Of a stretch of 64,000 bases of DNA, positions 53,336-62,982 are shown one piece after another. This DNA is from Acidobacteria bacterium Mor1 (GTDB taxonomy: Bacteria; Acidobacteriota; Polarisedimenticolia; Polarisedimenticolales; Polarisedimenticolaceae). The DNA lies in the NCBI GenBank assembly GCA_001664505.1, contig CP011806.1, positions 1,984,486 through 2,048,485 on the forward strand. The letters run 5' to 3'. Each line of letters begins with the position of its first letter. Positions within the stretch are counted from its first letter, which is position 1. Position numbers and translations under genes: made by a program. Under the pieces are notes generated by a model that saw only the letters and a program-made list of their open reading frames with translations, was not told the DNA's origin and ran no database searches.

Positions 53336-56300
53336 ATGAGCCACTTTGCCCGTTGCTGCGTCGACCGGCTTGCGCTGACCATCGTGCTCGCTCTTTGCGC
53401 CACGTTGCCTGCCGCCGCCGAAACCCCGTGCGCCGACGTGTCGGCCTGGATCGACGGGGCGGTAAGTGCCGGCAGGGTCCCCGTCCGGGATGCCACGATC
53501 CACTGGACCGGCAGCGAGGCGATCGTCTGGAGCGGAGAGGTGGGCTACCGCTTCGATCCGCTGCTGCAGCAATGGCAGAGCATGTCGCTGGACGGTGCGC
53601 CCCGGGGCAACGGGCCGCTTGCGGCCTGGACCGGCTCGGAGCTGCTGGTCTTCGGCGGCGCCCGGTCGGCCTTCACCGACCAGACCGCCGACCGGGCGGC
53701 GCGTTATGATCCGCTGACCGACAGCTGGCAGGAACTCCCGCTGAACAACACACCCGAGGGCCGGCGTCAGGCCGCCGCCGCCTGGACCGGCCAGGTGTGG
53801 ATCATCTGGGGCGGGCTCGACGCCGACGACGCCGTGCTGGGGAACGGCGCCTGGTACAACCGGCTGGCCGACTTCTGGTTCCCCACCACCACCACCGATG
53901 CCCCCGCCGCGCGCTACGGCCATTCGATGACCTGGACCGGGTCCGAGGTGCTGCTCTTCGGCGGGAGCGCCAACGACGGCGGTAACTTTGCCGATCTGCA
54001 CGCCTTCGATCCGTCCAGCAACAGCTGGGATCCTTTGACCGGACCGCCCGGCGAGCCCGGACGGCGGGAGCATGCCGCGGTATGGAGCGGCAGTGAGCTG
54101 ATCGTCTTCGGCGGCATGCAGGGCAGCACCCGGGTCAACAGCGGCTGGCGCTACGACCCGGTCACAACCATCTGGAGCGCGATGTCGACCACGGGCGCGC
54201 CGGCAGCCGGCGCGACCACCCGCGCCGTGTGGAGCGGCAGCGAGCTGATCGTATGGAACGGCACAGCCGCGTCGTCAGGACGCTACGACCCGGTCACGGA
54301 CTCCTGGTCTCCGATGAGCTCGTCGAATGCGCCGGCCGCGCGTATCCGGCATGCCCTCGGCTGGCTGGACACGACCGCCATGGTCTGGGGCGGAGGCGTC
54401 GCCGATGGCGGGCTCTACGATCCGGCAACCGACAGTTGGTCGGCGACCGACCCCGGCCTGCCCACGCGCCCGATGCGCGCCCACCTGGCGGCATGGACCG
54501 GAAGCGAAGTGCTGTTCTGGGGCGGCCAGGCCCCGGCGGACAACGCCCTGGCCAGCGGCTATCGCTACTCCCCCGGCGCCGACAGCTGGACATCGATGAA
54601 CCCGGTCGGGGCACCCTCGGCTCGCGGCTTCGCCGCCGGCGCCTGGACCGGAAGTGAACTGATCGTCTGGGGCGGCCAACTCTCGGACAACGGCTCCGTA
54701 CGGCTCAACGACGGCGGCCGCTACGACCCGGCCACCGACTCCTGGACACCGATCTCGACGGTGAACGCCCCGTCGCCCCGCTCTCATCACCGCGCGGTCT
54801 GGACCGGAAGCGAGTTGATCGTCTGGGGCGGTTGGACCGGCACCGGCCGGGACGTGACCGATACCGGCGGCCGCTACGATCCGGCCACCGATACCTGGCA
54901 GACCATGTCCACCGTCGGCGCGCCCCCGGCGAGCCGGGATCAACCGATGGTCTGGACCGGCTCCCGGGTGATCGTGTGGAGCGGCGGAATCGATCTGCCC
55001 GGCGCACAGATCACCTTCGACACCGCGGGAGCGGCCTACGACCCGGCCACCGACACCTGGAGTCCGATCGCCGACTCCGCCGCCGCAGGGGTCGAGGGGC
55101 GCACCCTTGCAGGCACTGTCTGGACCGGCAGCGAGATGCTGGTATGGGGCGGCCTGGGTGACGGCGGCACCCTGGGGGCCGGAGGCCGCTACGATCCGCT
55201 GACCGACAGTTGGACCGCCCTCTCGCTCAACGGCGCTCCCGGAGATCGTCGCAACCCGCTGGCGGTCTGGACCGGCCAGGAGATGCTGATCTACGGCGGC
55301 CAGAGCGGCACCTTCGCCGAGACCGTGAGCTACCTCTCCGACGCCGGGCGCTACAACCCGGCGGCGAACGTCTGGTCCTACCTGCCCCTCGGCGAAGATT
55401 TCGGCCCCCGCTCGGTGCACGCCGGCGTCTGGGCCGGCGACCGGCTGGTGACCTTCGGCGGTTTGAGCGACGGCGGCTGGCACAACACCGGCGCCGTACT
55501 CGAGTTCGGTCCCGACGTCGACGCCGATCTGGCCTGCGACCTGTCGGACAACTGCCCCGGCCTGGCCAATCCGGACCAGGTGGACTTCGATGGGGATCTT
55601 TTCGGCGACGCCTGCGACGTCTGCCCCTCGACGCCCGACCCGGCGCAGCAGGACTCCGACGGCGACGGCCTGGGGGATGCCTGCGTGCGCTGCTCCGACC
55701 CCGACGGCGACGGCGCCTGCGACGCCCCCTCGGGAACCATCGGCGATCGCTGCCCCGCCGCCTACAACCCGGACCAGAGCGGCCGCAAGATCGTACTCAG
55801 CGGCTCTCCCTTCGACGGCCTCGAGGTGACCCGGAGCTTCCTGCGCAACTGGGTGAGCAGGCCTCTGCTGGTGCTGGACGGCGACCTGGAGAACGACGGG
55901 GTGTCCGACCTGTTCAGCCAGCTTCCGCTGAAGGAGCTGGACCGAAGCTCGTTGGGCGCGGCGGAAGCAGCCGGCCAGGCCGGGTACACGATCGCGGGGG
56001 TCTTCGACGATCGGGCGTCCTTCGAGGTCGCCGGAGATCCGATCGTGGTCTACACCTCGCCATACGACGGCGGCACAGCTCCCGTAGCCGTGACCGCCCG
56101 GCCCGGCTACCGGTTGTCCCGCCTCGGCCGCAAGGTCATCTCCGACCATGTCGACGGCGAGCCTTGCGACAGCTATTCGCCGCTTGGCTTTCAAGGTGCA
56201 GACTTCTATTTCGCGGACACCCTCACCGGAGAGAACGAATGTTTCGGTAACGACACGACCACCCGCTGGATCAGCGACGACGGCAGCTGGCTGACCTGGA

Positions 56301-57673
56301 ACGAGTGGTGGTCCGACGGCTTCGAGGGCCATTCGGAAAACTACATTCGAAGCATCGACTTCACCAACACACGCTCGCTCGGGCCTGGCAGTTCCATTAG
56401 CCGGCCACCGCCGACAGTGAAAGTTCGCGAGGACGGCATGGCCGCGATGTACGGCTCCTATGCTCCGCAGGTTTTTCTGGCGGAGGGGGGCCCGCCGGGG
56501 ACGGGACCGAGCGATTGCCCCAGGGACACGGCCGTCTTCAGCGACGAGGGATCGCGAATTCTCTACTTCAGGGACGACCCCGATCTTCTCGAGGAGGACC
56601 ATGACCTTCTCATCGGATACGTCGACAGTTCCAACCATGATCTGCTCGACACAGGAACCGTCGAGCAACTGTACGACGCTGTGTTCTCTCCTAGAGAAAC
56701 CTACGTAGCGATCATCGGCGGGCTCCTCGCCGGGCTTGATCGCTCGCTCTATCTCTCACCGACCACCGGTGGGCCGCTCTCGCTCATACCTAGCCAGGGG
56801 AACGATGTTCAAGCCGTCGACTTCGCCCCGGACGGCCTGCACCTCTACTACACGGTGCGCCGCCCCAGCGATCTGAGCGACGAGCTCTGGCGGATACCCA
56901 TCAGCGGCGGCGCCCCCCGCAAGATCGGACCGACTCCTGCGATGGGCGCGCCGGGCGTCGGTGAGTGGGTCCACAAAGAGGGCCGGGTGATCATCCGCGG
57001 CAACTTCGATGGAGCGACCTCTCAGCTGTATTCCGCCGCGCCTGACGGGCGCGAACTGCGCTGGATCGAGCTTCCCAGCGGCTCCGACTCCATCGACGCC
57101 TTCTGGACCGGGTTCGACGGCGGCATCGTGCTGCGGCTGCAGGGCTCCGACGATCTCTATGTCGCGCCGCTTGGCGGAGGGCGGGCGCTCCGGCTCAACG
57201 AGCCCGGGGTCGAGGACTTCCCCTCGGATCCCCAGATCGCCGAGGACGGCAGCTTCCTGATCTACGAGGCACAGATCGGCGGCGGCGACCGGGAGTCAGT
57301 GATCTACTTCGATCAGATCCCTGACCGGGACGGCGACGGGATCCTCGACACCTGCGACTGCGCACCCGACGACGACACCAGCGGCCAGTCGCCGGGGATC
57401 GCCACCCTGTCCTTCGCCGATGCCGGTACGCTCCAGTGGACCACCGACGGCGTTGCGACTTCGTGGACGGTCTACCGCGGAGATCTGTCCGGTCTTCCCG
57501 CAGACGCAGGAACCTGCGTCGCCCAGGACCTGGCCACGCCGGGTTACAGCGAGCCGGACACGCCGGTCGCCGGAGAGGTGTGGATCTATCTGGTCGCCGG
57601 GCAGTCGATCTGCGGACCGGGGCAGGTCGGCCCGGACTCCGTCGGGGAAGCGCGGTCGGTCGACTGCCCCTGA
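53336..57673 (+). CDS. giant secreted Kelch/thrombospondin type 3/TolB-like mosaic
   Basis: The protein has 1445 residues, with a Sec signal (about 1-29, ending PAAAE). Residues of about 55-715 hold at least a dozen Kelch blades in the form WTGSEVLxFGG / RYDPxTDSW. Residues of about 720-815 are Ca-binding thrombospondin type 3 repeats (DSDGDGLGDAC). A TolB-like region follows (about 870-1340) and the chain ends in a second short TSP3 stretch and the recurring 90-residue module. Codon bias is weaker between about 56150 and 56800, suggesting a join. Start at ATG 53336; a TTG four codons earlier is possible. Confidence 0.85.
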   Translation: MSHFARCCVDRLALTIVLALCATLPAAAETPCADVSAWIDGAVSAGRVPVRDATIHWTGSEAIVWSGEVGYRFDPLLQQWQSMSLDGAPRGNGPLAAWTGSELLVFGGARSAFTDQTADRAARYDPLTDSWQELPLNNTPEGRRQAAAAWTGQVWIIWGGLDADDAVLGNGAWYNRLADFWFPTTTTDAPAARYGHSMTWTGSEVLLFGGSANDGGNFADLHAFDPSSNSWDPLTGPPGEPGRREHAAVWSGSELIVFGGMQGSTRVNSGWRYDPVTTIWSAMSTTGAPAAGATTRAVWSGSELIVWNGTAASSGRYDPVTDSWSPMSSSNAPAARIRHALGWLDTTAMVWGGGVADGGLYDPATDSWSATDPGLPTRPMRAHLAAWTGSEVLFWGGQAPADNALASGYRYSPGADSWTSMNPVGAPSARGFAAGAWTGSELIVWGGQLSDNGSVRLNDGGRYDPATDSWTPISTVNAPSPRSHHRAVWTGSELIVWGGWTGTGRDVTDTGGRYDPATDTWQTMSTVGAPPASRDQPMVWTGSRVIVWSGGIDLPGAQITFDTAGAAYDPATDTWSPIADSAAAGVEGRTLAGTVWTGSEMLVWGGLGDGGTLGAGGRYDPLTDSWTALSLNGAPGDRRNPLAVWTGQEMLIYGGQSGTFAETVSYLSDAGRYNPAANVWSYLPLGEDFGPRSVHAGVWAGDRLVTFGGLSDGGWHNTGAVLEFGPDVDADLACDLSDNCPGLANPDQVDFDGDLFGDACDVCPSTPDPAQQDSDGDGLGDACVRCSDPDGDGACDAPSGTIGDRCPAAYNPDQSGRKIVLSGSPFDGLEVTRSFLRNWVSRPLLVLDGDLENDGVSDLFSQLPLKELDRSSLGAAEAAGQAGYTIAGVFDDRASFEVAGDPIVVYTSPYDGGTAPVAVTARPGYRLSRLGRKVISDHVDGEPCDSYSPLGFQGADFYFADTLTGENECFGNDTTTRWISDDGSWLTWNEWWSDGFEGHSENYIRSIDFTNTRSLGPGSSISRPPPTVKVREDGMAAMYGSYAPQVFLAEGGPPGTGPSDCPRDTAVFSDEGSRILYFRDDPDLLEEDHDLLIGYVDSSNHDLLDTGTVEQLYDAVFSPRETYVAIIGGLLAGLDRSLYLSPTTGGPLSLIPSQGNDVQAVDFAPDGLHLYYTVRRPSDLSDELWRIPISGGAPRKIGPTPAMGAPGVGEWVHKEGRVIIRGNFDGATSQLYSAAPDGRELRWIELPSGSDSIDAFWTGFDGGIVLRLQGSDDLYVAPLGGGRALRLNEPGVEDFPSDPQIAEDGSFLIYEAQIGGGDRESVIYFDQIPDRDGDGILDTCDCAPDDDTSGQSPGIATLSFADAGTLQWTTDGVATSWTVYRGDLSGLPADAGTCVAQDLATPGYSEPDTPVAGEVWIYLVAGQSICGPGQVGPDSVGEARSVDCP
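57400..57670 (+). other. recurring secreted module (copy 3)
   Basis: The last 90 residues of the Kelch protein: IATLSFADAGTLQWT, WTVYRGDLSGL, a Cys, EVWIYLVAGQSICGPGQ, VGPDSVGEAR and a final Cys. It is related to the copies at 22236-22610 and 48660-48995. Confidence 0.5.
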
Positions 57674-57718
57674 GCGGTCGCCCGGACTTCGTGAGCGCCG
57701 TGCAACGGCGGCGGGTCC

Positions 57719-57747
57719 TTGACTCGTTTTGGGGGATTGTCTAGCCT
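57719..57747 (+). promoter_or_regulatory. candidate promoter for the SGNH-TPR gene
   Basis: TTGACT (57719-57724), exactly 17 bases, and TAGCCT (57742-57747) lie about 45 bases before ATG 57792. Confidence 0.45.
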
Positions 57748-57791
57748 CGGCGGTCCAACGCGCCGCATCGCGCGCGTACGGCTACAGGACC

Positions 57792-59879
57792 ATGGGCGAG
57801 ACCAAGAGCGGCACCTCAGCGCAGGACGGCGTCCGCCGGATCGGTCGCCTCAAGAGCATCCTGTTCGGCATCGTGGCGATCGTGCTGTTCTTCGGCCTGA
57901 TCGAGGCGGGGCTGTACGTCGCCGGCGTGCCGACCCTGCTCTCCGAGCGGGATCCCTTCGCCGGTTTCTCCTCCCAGGTTCAGGTCTACGAGCGGGACGA
58001 GGAAAGCGGCCGCTACCGCACTCGCTCCCGGGCGGCGCGACACTCCTTCAACATCCAGGACTTCGCCGCGGAGAAGCCGGAGAACGGGCTGCGGGTCTTC
58101 GTCATCGGCGGTTCCAGCGCCTACGGTTTCCCCTGGGGCGCATCGGTGGCCTTCCCCCGGCTTCTCGAGGCGGGGCTACAGGCCTCGCGGCCGGAGCGGC
58201 AGGTCGAGGTGGTCAACGCCGCGGCGATGTCCTACGGCTCCCACCGCCTGAGGATCCTGACCCGGGAGTTGCTGCAGTATGAGCCGGACCTGCTGATCGT
58301 CTACGGCGGGCACAACGAGTTCGTCGAACGCCGTTTCTATCGCGACCTGCTCGAACGGCCCGAAGAGTTGGACCGGCTGCGCGGGATGCTCTACGGCTGG
58401 CGGCTGTATTCCCTGTTGAGCAGACTGCGGGAGCGCGGCGCGGAAGAGCCGACGGGTGAGGATGCGGATGCGGCGGAAGGCGGCGGCCTGCTCGGCGTCG
58501 ACGTGGACCGGGAATACTCGGTCAACGTCTCCGACGAGGAGATTGTCGAAGTGGACGCGCTGTTCCGGCAGAACCTGGAGGCGATCGTCGCGGCGGCGCG
58601 GCAGGCGGGGGTTCCCGTGCTGCTCAGCACCGTCCCCTCCAACCTGCGCGACTGGCGCCCCAACCAGTCCCGCTTCGATCCGGAACTCTCCTTCGAGCAG
58701 CAGCAACAGGCCGGCGAACTCCTGGCCGCGGGCAGCGCCGCCCTCGAGCAGGGGGACCCGGCGACGGCTCTGGAGCGGCTGAAGCAAGCGACCCGGCTGG
58801 CCCCCGGGCACGCCGAAGCCTGGTTCCAGTTGGGCCGGACCTACGAAGCGCTGGGCCGGATCGAGGAAGCCCGAACCAGCTACCGGCGCGCCCGGGACCG
58901 GGACGCTCAGCCGGCCCGGGCGGTCAGTGCCCTGAACGAAACGATCCGCGACGTGGCCGGCCGGGAAGAGGTGCTGTTCGTCGACGCGGAACAGCGATTC
59001 GTCGACGCCTCCGCCGACGGGCTGATCGGCTTCAACCTGATCGAGGACTACGTCCACCCCAACCCTGAAGGCCATCGGCTGCTCGCCCGTGAACTGTGGA
59101 CCCGGCTCGAGCAGAGCGGCGCCCTGGGCAGTCGCGGCACCGCGGACCCGGCGACGTTCGAAGCCGCCATCGCGGAGGTGGCGGTCGATCCCACCGAGGG
59201 CGAGACCACCCCGAGCCTGCTGTTCAACCTGGCCGTGGTGCTGGAGAACCAGGGCGCCACCGCCGAGGCGATGGCCAAGTACCGGGAGTGCATCGCCCTC
59301 AACCCGAATCACATCGTCGGGCGCAGCAACCTCGGCCGCCTGCTCAATCTGGAAGGCCGCCACGCCGAGGCCGCCGAGCAGTTCTCCCAGGCGCTGCGCA
59401 CCAAGCAGGACCACATGGCCGCCATGATCGGCCTCGGTGAGTCGCTGCGCGGGCAAGGCCGAATCGACCAGGCGCTGCAATGGTTCAACCGGGCGACCGC
59501 GACCGATGCCGGATCCGCCGCCGCGTGGAACCGGCTCGGGGCGACCCTGGCTCAGCTCAACCGCTTCGCCGAGGCGGAGCCGGCGCTGGCCAGGGCGGTG
59601 GAACTGGCGCCGCGCAACGCCCAGCACCAGGTCGACCTGGGCTACACCCTGCTGTTCCTGGGCAAGATCGAACCGGCCGAGGCCGCCTTCCGCGCCGGCG
59701 CGGAGTTGCGCCCCGACGACAGCCGGGCACGCAACGGGCTGGCGGCGATCTTGATGGAGCGGGGGGAACTCGACCGGGCGGAACAGCTTTTCCGGCAGAA
59801 CCTCGCCGCCGATCCCCGGGACGCCATGGCCGGTCAGGGCCTCGGCGAGGTCGAGCGCCGCCGCGGCGCGGGACGCTAG
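57792..59879 (+). CDS. SGNH/GDSL-like hydrolase with TPR insert and TPR tail
   Basis: This protein has 695 residues with one membrane helix near the start (about 22-45). The SGNH core is in pieces: GGSS (S108), GHNEF (173-177), and DYVH (D419, H422). Between the last two pieces lies a TPR pair (about 305-370). TPRs continue from about 450 to the end (FNLAVVLENQGATAEAMAKYRECI and five more). It is probably a periplasm-facing acyl-ester or acetyl hydrolase, as in polysaccharide modification, held to partners by TPRs. Interruption of the SGNH domain is unusual. Confidence 0.82.
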   Translation: MGETKSGTSAQDGVRRIGRLKSILFGIVAIVLFFGLIEAGLYVAGVPTLLSERDPFAGFSSQVQVYERDEESGRYRTRSRAARHSFNIQDFAAEKPENGLRVFVIGGSSAYGFPWGASVAFPRLLEAGLQASRPERQVEVVNAAAMSYGSHRLRILTRELLQYEPDLLIVYGGHNEFVERRFYRDLLERPEELDRLRGMLYGWRLYSLLSRLRERGAEEPTGEDADAAEGGGLLGVDVDREYSVNVSDEEIVEVDALFRQNLEAIVAAARQAGVPVLLSTVPSNLRDWRPNQSRFDPELSFEQQQQAGELLAAGSAALEQGDPATALERLKQATRLAPGHAEAWFQLGRTYEALGRIEEARTSYRRARDRDAQPARAVSALNETIRDVAGREEVLFVDAEQRFVDASADGLIGFNLIEDYVHPNPEGHRLLARELWTRLEQSGALGSRGTADPATFEAAIAEVAVDPTEGETTPSLLFNLAVVLENQGATAEAMAKYRECIALNPNHIVGRSNLGRLLNLEGRHAEAAEQFSQALRTKQDHMAAMIGLGESLRGQGRIDQALQWFNRATATDAGSAAAWNRLGATLAQLNRFAEAEPALARAVELAPRNAQHQVDLGYTLLFLGKIEPAEAAFRAGAELRPDDSRARNGLAAILMERGELDRAEQLFRQNLAADPRDAMAGQGLGEVERRRGAGR

Positions 59880-59951
59880 AGCCCTCGCCGGAAACATCCA
59901 CGAGTGCCCATCGGGGTATGCTCCCGGCGGAACCAGGGAGGTAGCTCCGCC

Positions 59952-61199
59952 ATGGGCAAGACGCTTGACCGAGATCGCGCCGGCCGCCGCACCCTGCTGA
60001 AAGGGATCGGCGCCCTCGGCGTGACCGCGACACTTTCATCCCGGACATCGGCCACAGCCGTCAAGAAGGCCGACGTGGCGATCGTCGGGGCCGGGGTGTT
60101 CGGCACCTGGTGCGCCGACAAACTTCAACGGGCCGGAAAACGGGTCACGTTGATCGACGCCCTGAGCCCGGCCCACAGCCGCGCCTCGTCGGGTGGTGAA
60201 AGCCGGGTGACCCGCTGCGGCTACGGCAGCAAGCAGGTCTACTCCGAGTGGTCCTGGAGTTCACTCGCCGACTGGCAGGCTCTCTCCGCGCGCAGCGGTC
60301 TGCCGATCTTCCACCCACTGGGCGTCCTATGGATTCACCGCGCTCCCGACGAACTGGTGCAGGCCAGCACCACCGTTTTGAAGAAGCTCGACATTCCACA
60401 CCGGCTGTTATCGGCCAGGGAGCTGCGTGAGCGCTACCCGGTGATGAAGACCGTCGACGGAGAGGCGGGCTTTCTCGAACCCCGGGCCGGCGGGTTGATG
60501 GCTCGGCGCTCGGTGCAGCGGCTCGCCGCCGAGCTGGAGTCCCGCGGCGTGACGCTGGCCCGCGGAAGGGTCCAGCCGATTCGCCGGAGCCAGGGTAAGG
60601 AGGGTGCGCTCTCCGCGCTGACCACCTCCGACGGCAGGCGCATCGATGCGGAGCAGTTCGTGATCGCCTGCGGGCCCTGGTTGGACCGGATCTGCCCCGA
60701 GGCCATGGCCGGCCGGCTGTTCCCCACTCGCCAGGAGGTGCTCTACTTCGGAGCGGGTGCCGCCGCGACCGGCGCGCTTCCGGTCTGGGCGGACCTGCCC
60801 TTCTACGGGCTGCCCAGCATCGAGGGACGCGGCTTCAAGGTCGCCGACGATACCCACGGCGCAGCGATCGACCCGGACAGCGCCCACCGGCGACCGAGCG
60901 CTGCGGCGGAAGAGAAGGCCCGGGGCTTCCTGGCCCGCCGGTTCCCGTCACTTGCCGACGCGCCGCTGGTCGAGTCCCGGGTGTGCCAGTACGAGAACAG
61001 CTCCGACGGCCACCTGGTGATCGACCGTCACCCCGGCCTGGACAACGTCTGGCTCGTCGGTTGCGGCTCCGGCCATGGGTTCAAGCTCGGCCCCGCGGTC
61101 GGCAGCCACGTCGCCGAGCTCGTCACCGGCAAAGCCAAACCACGGGAGCCCTTCCTGCTGGCTCAGAAGGAGCGCAAACAGGATCGGGCCGTCCAGTAG
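59952..61199 (+). CDS. Tat-exported sarcosine-oxidase-like FAD oxidoreductase
   Basis: The 415-residue product begins with a twin-arginine signal (GRRTLLKGIGALGV, about 11-24). The FAD-binding GAGVFG (46-51) follows. The rest aligns with the monomeric sarcosine oxidase/solA group, including HSRASSGGESRVTR and a Cys345 (VCQYE) where the family carries its covalent FAD link. It likely oxidises an N-methyl or secondary amine, releasing peroxide. Export with prefolded FAD agrees with Tat use. TATGCT at 59917-59922 and GGGAGG near 59936 precede the start. Confidence 0.85.
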   Translation: MGKTLDRDRAGRRTLLKGIGALGVTATLSSRTSATAVKKADVAIVGAGVFGTWCADKLQRAGKRVTLIDALSPAHSRASSGGESRVTRCGYGSKQVYSEWSWSSLADWQALSARSGLPIFHPLGVLWIHRAPDELVQASTTVLKKLDIPHRLLSARELRERYPVMKTVDGEAGFLEPRAGGLMARRSVQRLAAELESRGVTLARGRVQPIRRSQGKEGALSALTTSDGRRIDAEQFVIACGPWLDRICPEAMAGRLFPTRQEVLYFGAGAAATGALPVWADLPFYGLPSIEGRGFKVADDTHGAAIDPDSAHRRPSAAAEEKARGFLARRFPSLADAPLVESRVCQYENSSDGHLVIDRHPGLDNVWLVGCGSGHGFKLGPAVGSHVAELVTGKAKPREPFLLAQKERKQDRAVQ

Positions 61200-61205
61200 C
61201 CCCGT

Positions 61206-62192
61206 CTACTTGCGGCGCACGAGCTCGACCCGGCGATTGAGCGCCCGCCCGTCCTCGCTCTCATTGCCCGCCACCGGCGCCGCCGGACCGACACCCAGCG
61301 GATGCAGCCGGCCGCCGTCGACACCCCGGGAGACCAGCGCCTGAACCACGCTGCGGGCTCGGCGCAGAGAGAGATCCTGGTTGTAGTCCAGCGCGCCGAC
61401 GTCGTCGGTGTGCCCGACCACGTAGAGCCGCATCGAGCGGTCGGCGTTCAGCACCTTGACGATCTCCGCCAGGGTCGCATCAGATTCGGCGCGGAGGTCC
61501 GCCTTGTCGGTATCGAACTGAATCCCGTAGAGCGCGACATGTCCCTTCTCGCCGATCGCATCACGCATCTGTCCGGCGTCGATGAACTCCAGGGTCGCCT
61601 TGAAGTCCTTGATCTCGACGATCTCGATCAGGGACACGGTGCGGCCGGCAAGCTCCTTGTTGGAGTTGTTGTCGGCGATGACGCTCGAGAAGACGCCGAC
61701 GTGGTAGCGGGCGCTGTCGGTCGTCACCCGGGCGTAGCGATAGCTCGGAGTCTTGAAGGTGTGGGCGAAGCCGAGCAGGTAGAACGGGTGCTTCAAACCG
61801 TCGGTGGGAAGCATCGTTTCCCGGGTCCAGAAGGTGGTGGACAGGATATGGCCCGAGCAATCGTTGCGACAGACGTAGACCTCTTCGACATCGCCGAGAT
61901 CGGCCAGGGCGGTCTCGTAGTTCTTCTGAACCATCAGCGGGGTGTCGCCCGATTTGTTCAGGTAGAGAATGCGGGTGCGCGCCCCTTCGGCGTGGACCGC
62001 CGCCGGCTTCTTGTCGTCCCCGGCGCTGAGGAAGGCCCCGGCGTCGTAGGGCACCTGGTCGAAGCCGATGATCTCCGACCCGGACACCCGGGGAATCCGC
62101 GCATGATCCCCGGAGTCCGCCATGTCGGCGGCGGCACAGGGAAGGCTCAGCAGCAGGATGGTCAGGCTGGTCGCAAGCACTCGGTGGATCAT
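61206..62192 (-). CDS. OmpA-family outer-membrane protein
   Basis: The protein has 328 residues, with a Sec signal (about 1-21). Residues of about 45-210 form a beta-rich domain with two cysteines (YVCRNDCSG), similar to DUF4892. The C-terminal 110 residues are the peptidoglycan-binding OmpA domain: IQFDTDKADLR, VVGHTDDVG, LSLRRARSVVQAL, RALNRRVELV. It anchors the outer membrane to the wall. It is convergent with the FAD oxidoreductase gene. Confidence 0.9.
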   Translation of the reverse strand: MIHRVLATSLTILLLSLPCAAADMADSGDHARIPRVSGSEIIGFDQVPYDAGAFLSAGDDKKPAAVHAEGARTRILYLNKSGDTPLMVQKNYETALADLGDVEEVYVCRNDCSGHILSTTFWTRETMLPTDGLKHPFYLLGFAHTFKTPSYRYARVTTDSARYHVGVFSSVIADNNSNKELAGRTVSLIEIVEIKDFKATLEFIDAGQMRDAIGEKGHVALYGIQFDTDKADLRAESDATLAEIVKVLNADRSMRLYVVGHTDDVGALDYNQDLSLRRARSVVQALVSRGVDGGRLHPLGVGPAAPVAGNESEDGRALNRRVELVRRK

Positions 62193-62358
62193 CTCGGCTC
62201 TCCTCGGGTTCGGTTCTCTGCGTCCCCGCGCAACTCGGCGGACATCGGGTATGTCGGCCCTACGGCCGGGGCGTAACACCAGCCGGTCGAGATCGACCAA
62301 ACAGATCGATGCGACGGACGACGATAGAATAGGCATGAACCCCATCCGGAGAACCTCG

Positions 62359-62889
62359 ATGAAACACAAGCTGGCCCCGGCGCTCCCCTGCATCCTGTTG
62401 CTCGCCGCAAGCGGCCTCCTGGCGGCGGATCCGCCGGCCTGCGACGTGAGCGGCCTGGAGCCGGGCCGCGGCGGCTATTTCGAGGCTGCAGTGATCGAAT
62501 CCCCCTCGCGTACCGCCGAAATGAGCGGCTTTGCCGGCGGCTCCAGCGAGGAGCGGGGCTACGCGATGCACATGACCGTGCCCGGGGGCAAGGGCGCTGT
62601 CCTGTTCTACACACCAGGCAAGGAACGCCCGGAGCCGGGCCGCTACCCGATCGTCGACTACATCGGAACCGACGCGACCCCCGCCCCGGGACAGTTCGTG
62701 GTCAACATCGTGCCCCGCGAGGGCATCGTCGGACTCAGCGGGTACTTCTCGATCAAGGGCACGCTGACCGTGGTGTCCTCCACGCCGGACCACGTCAGCG
62801 GCTGCCTGCATTTCTCCGCCCAGGACATGCAGGGCAAGAACTACGTCGATACCGTCGTGCGCTTCGTCGGCCTGAACCAGGACCACTAG
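62359..62889 (+). CDS. small exported protein, unknown function
   Basis: This 176-residue protein has a Sec signal (about 1-23), then one beta-rich domain: YAMHMTVPGGKGAVLFYTPGKERPEPGRYPIVDY, LSGYFSIKGTLTVVSSTPDHVSGCLHFSA. The two cysteines may form a disulfide. No family is recognised. GGAGAA near 62347-62352 suits ATG 62359; ATG 62335 is an alternative. Confidence 0.7.
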   Translation: MKHKLAPALPCILLLAASGLLAADPPACDVSGLEPGRGGYFEAAVIESPSRTAEMSGFAGGSSEERGYAMHMTVPGGKGAVLFYTPGKERPEPGRYPIVDYIGTDATPAPGQFVVNIVPREGIVGLSGYFSIKGTLTVVSSTPDHVSGCLHFSAQDMQGKNYVDTVVRFVGLNQDH

Positions 62890-62982
62890 CGGCCATTAGC
62901 GAGAGGATGGGCTAGCCCGTTTCGCCCCCGGTTCCGGTATGCTTCGGGACGCGGTGTCCACCGCCGCGAGAGAGGGGGCCGG

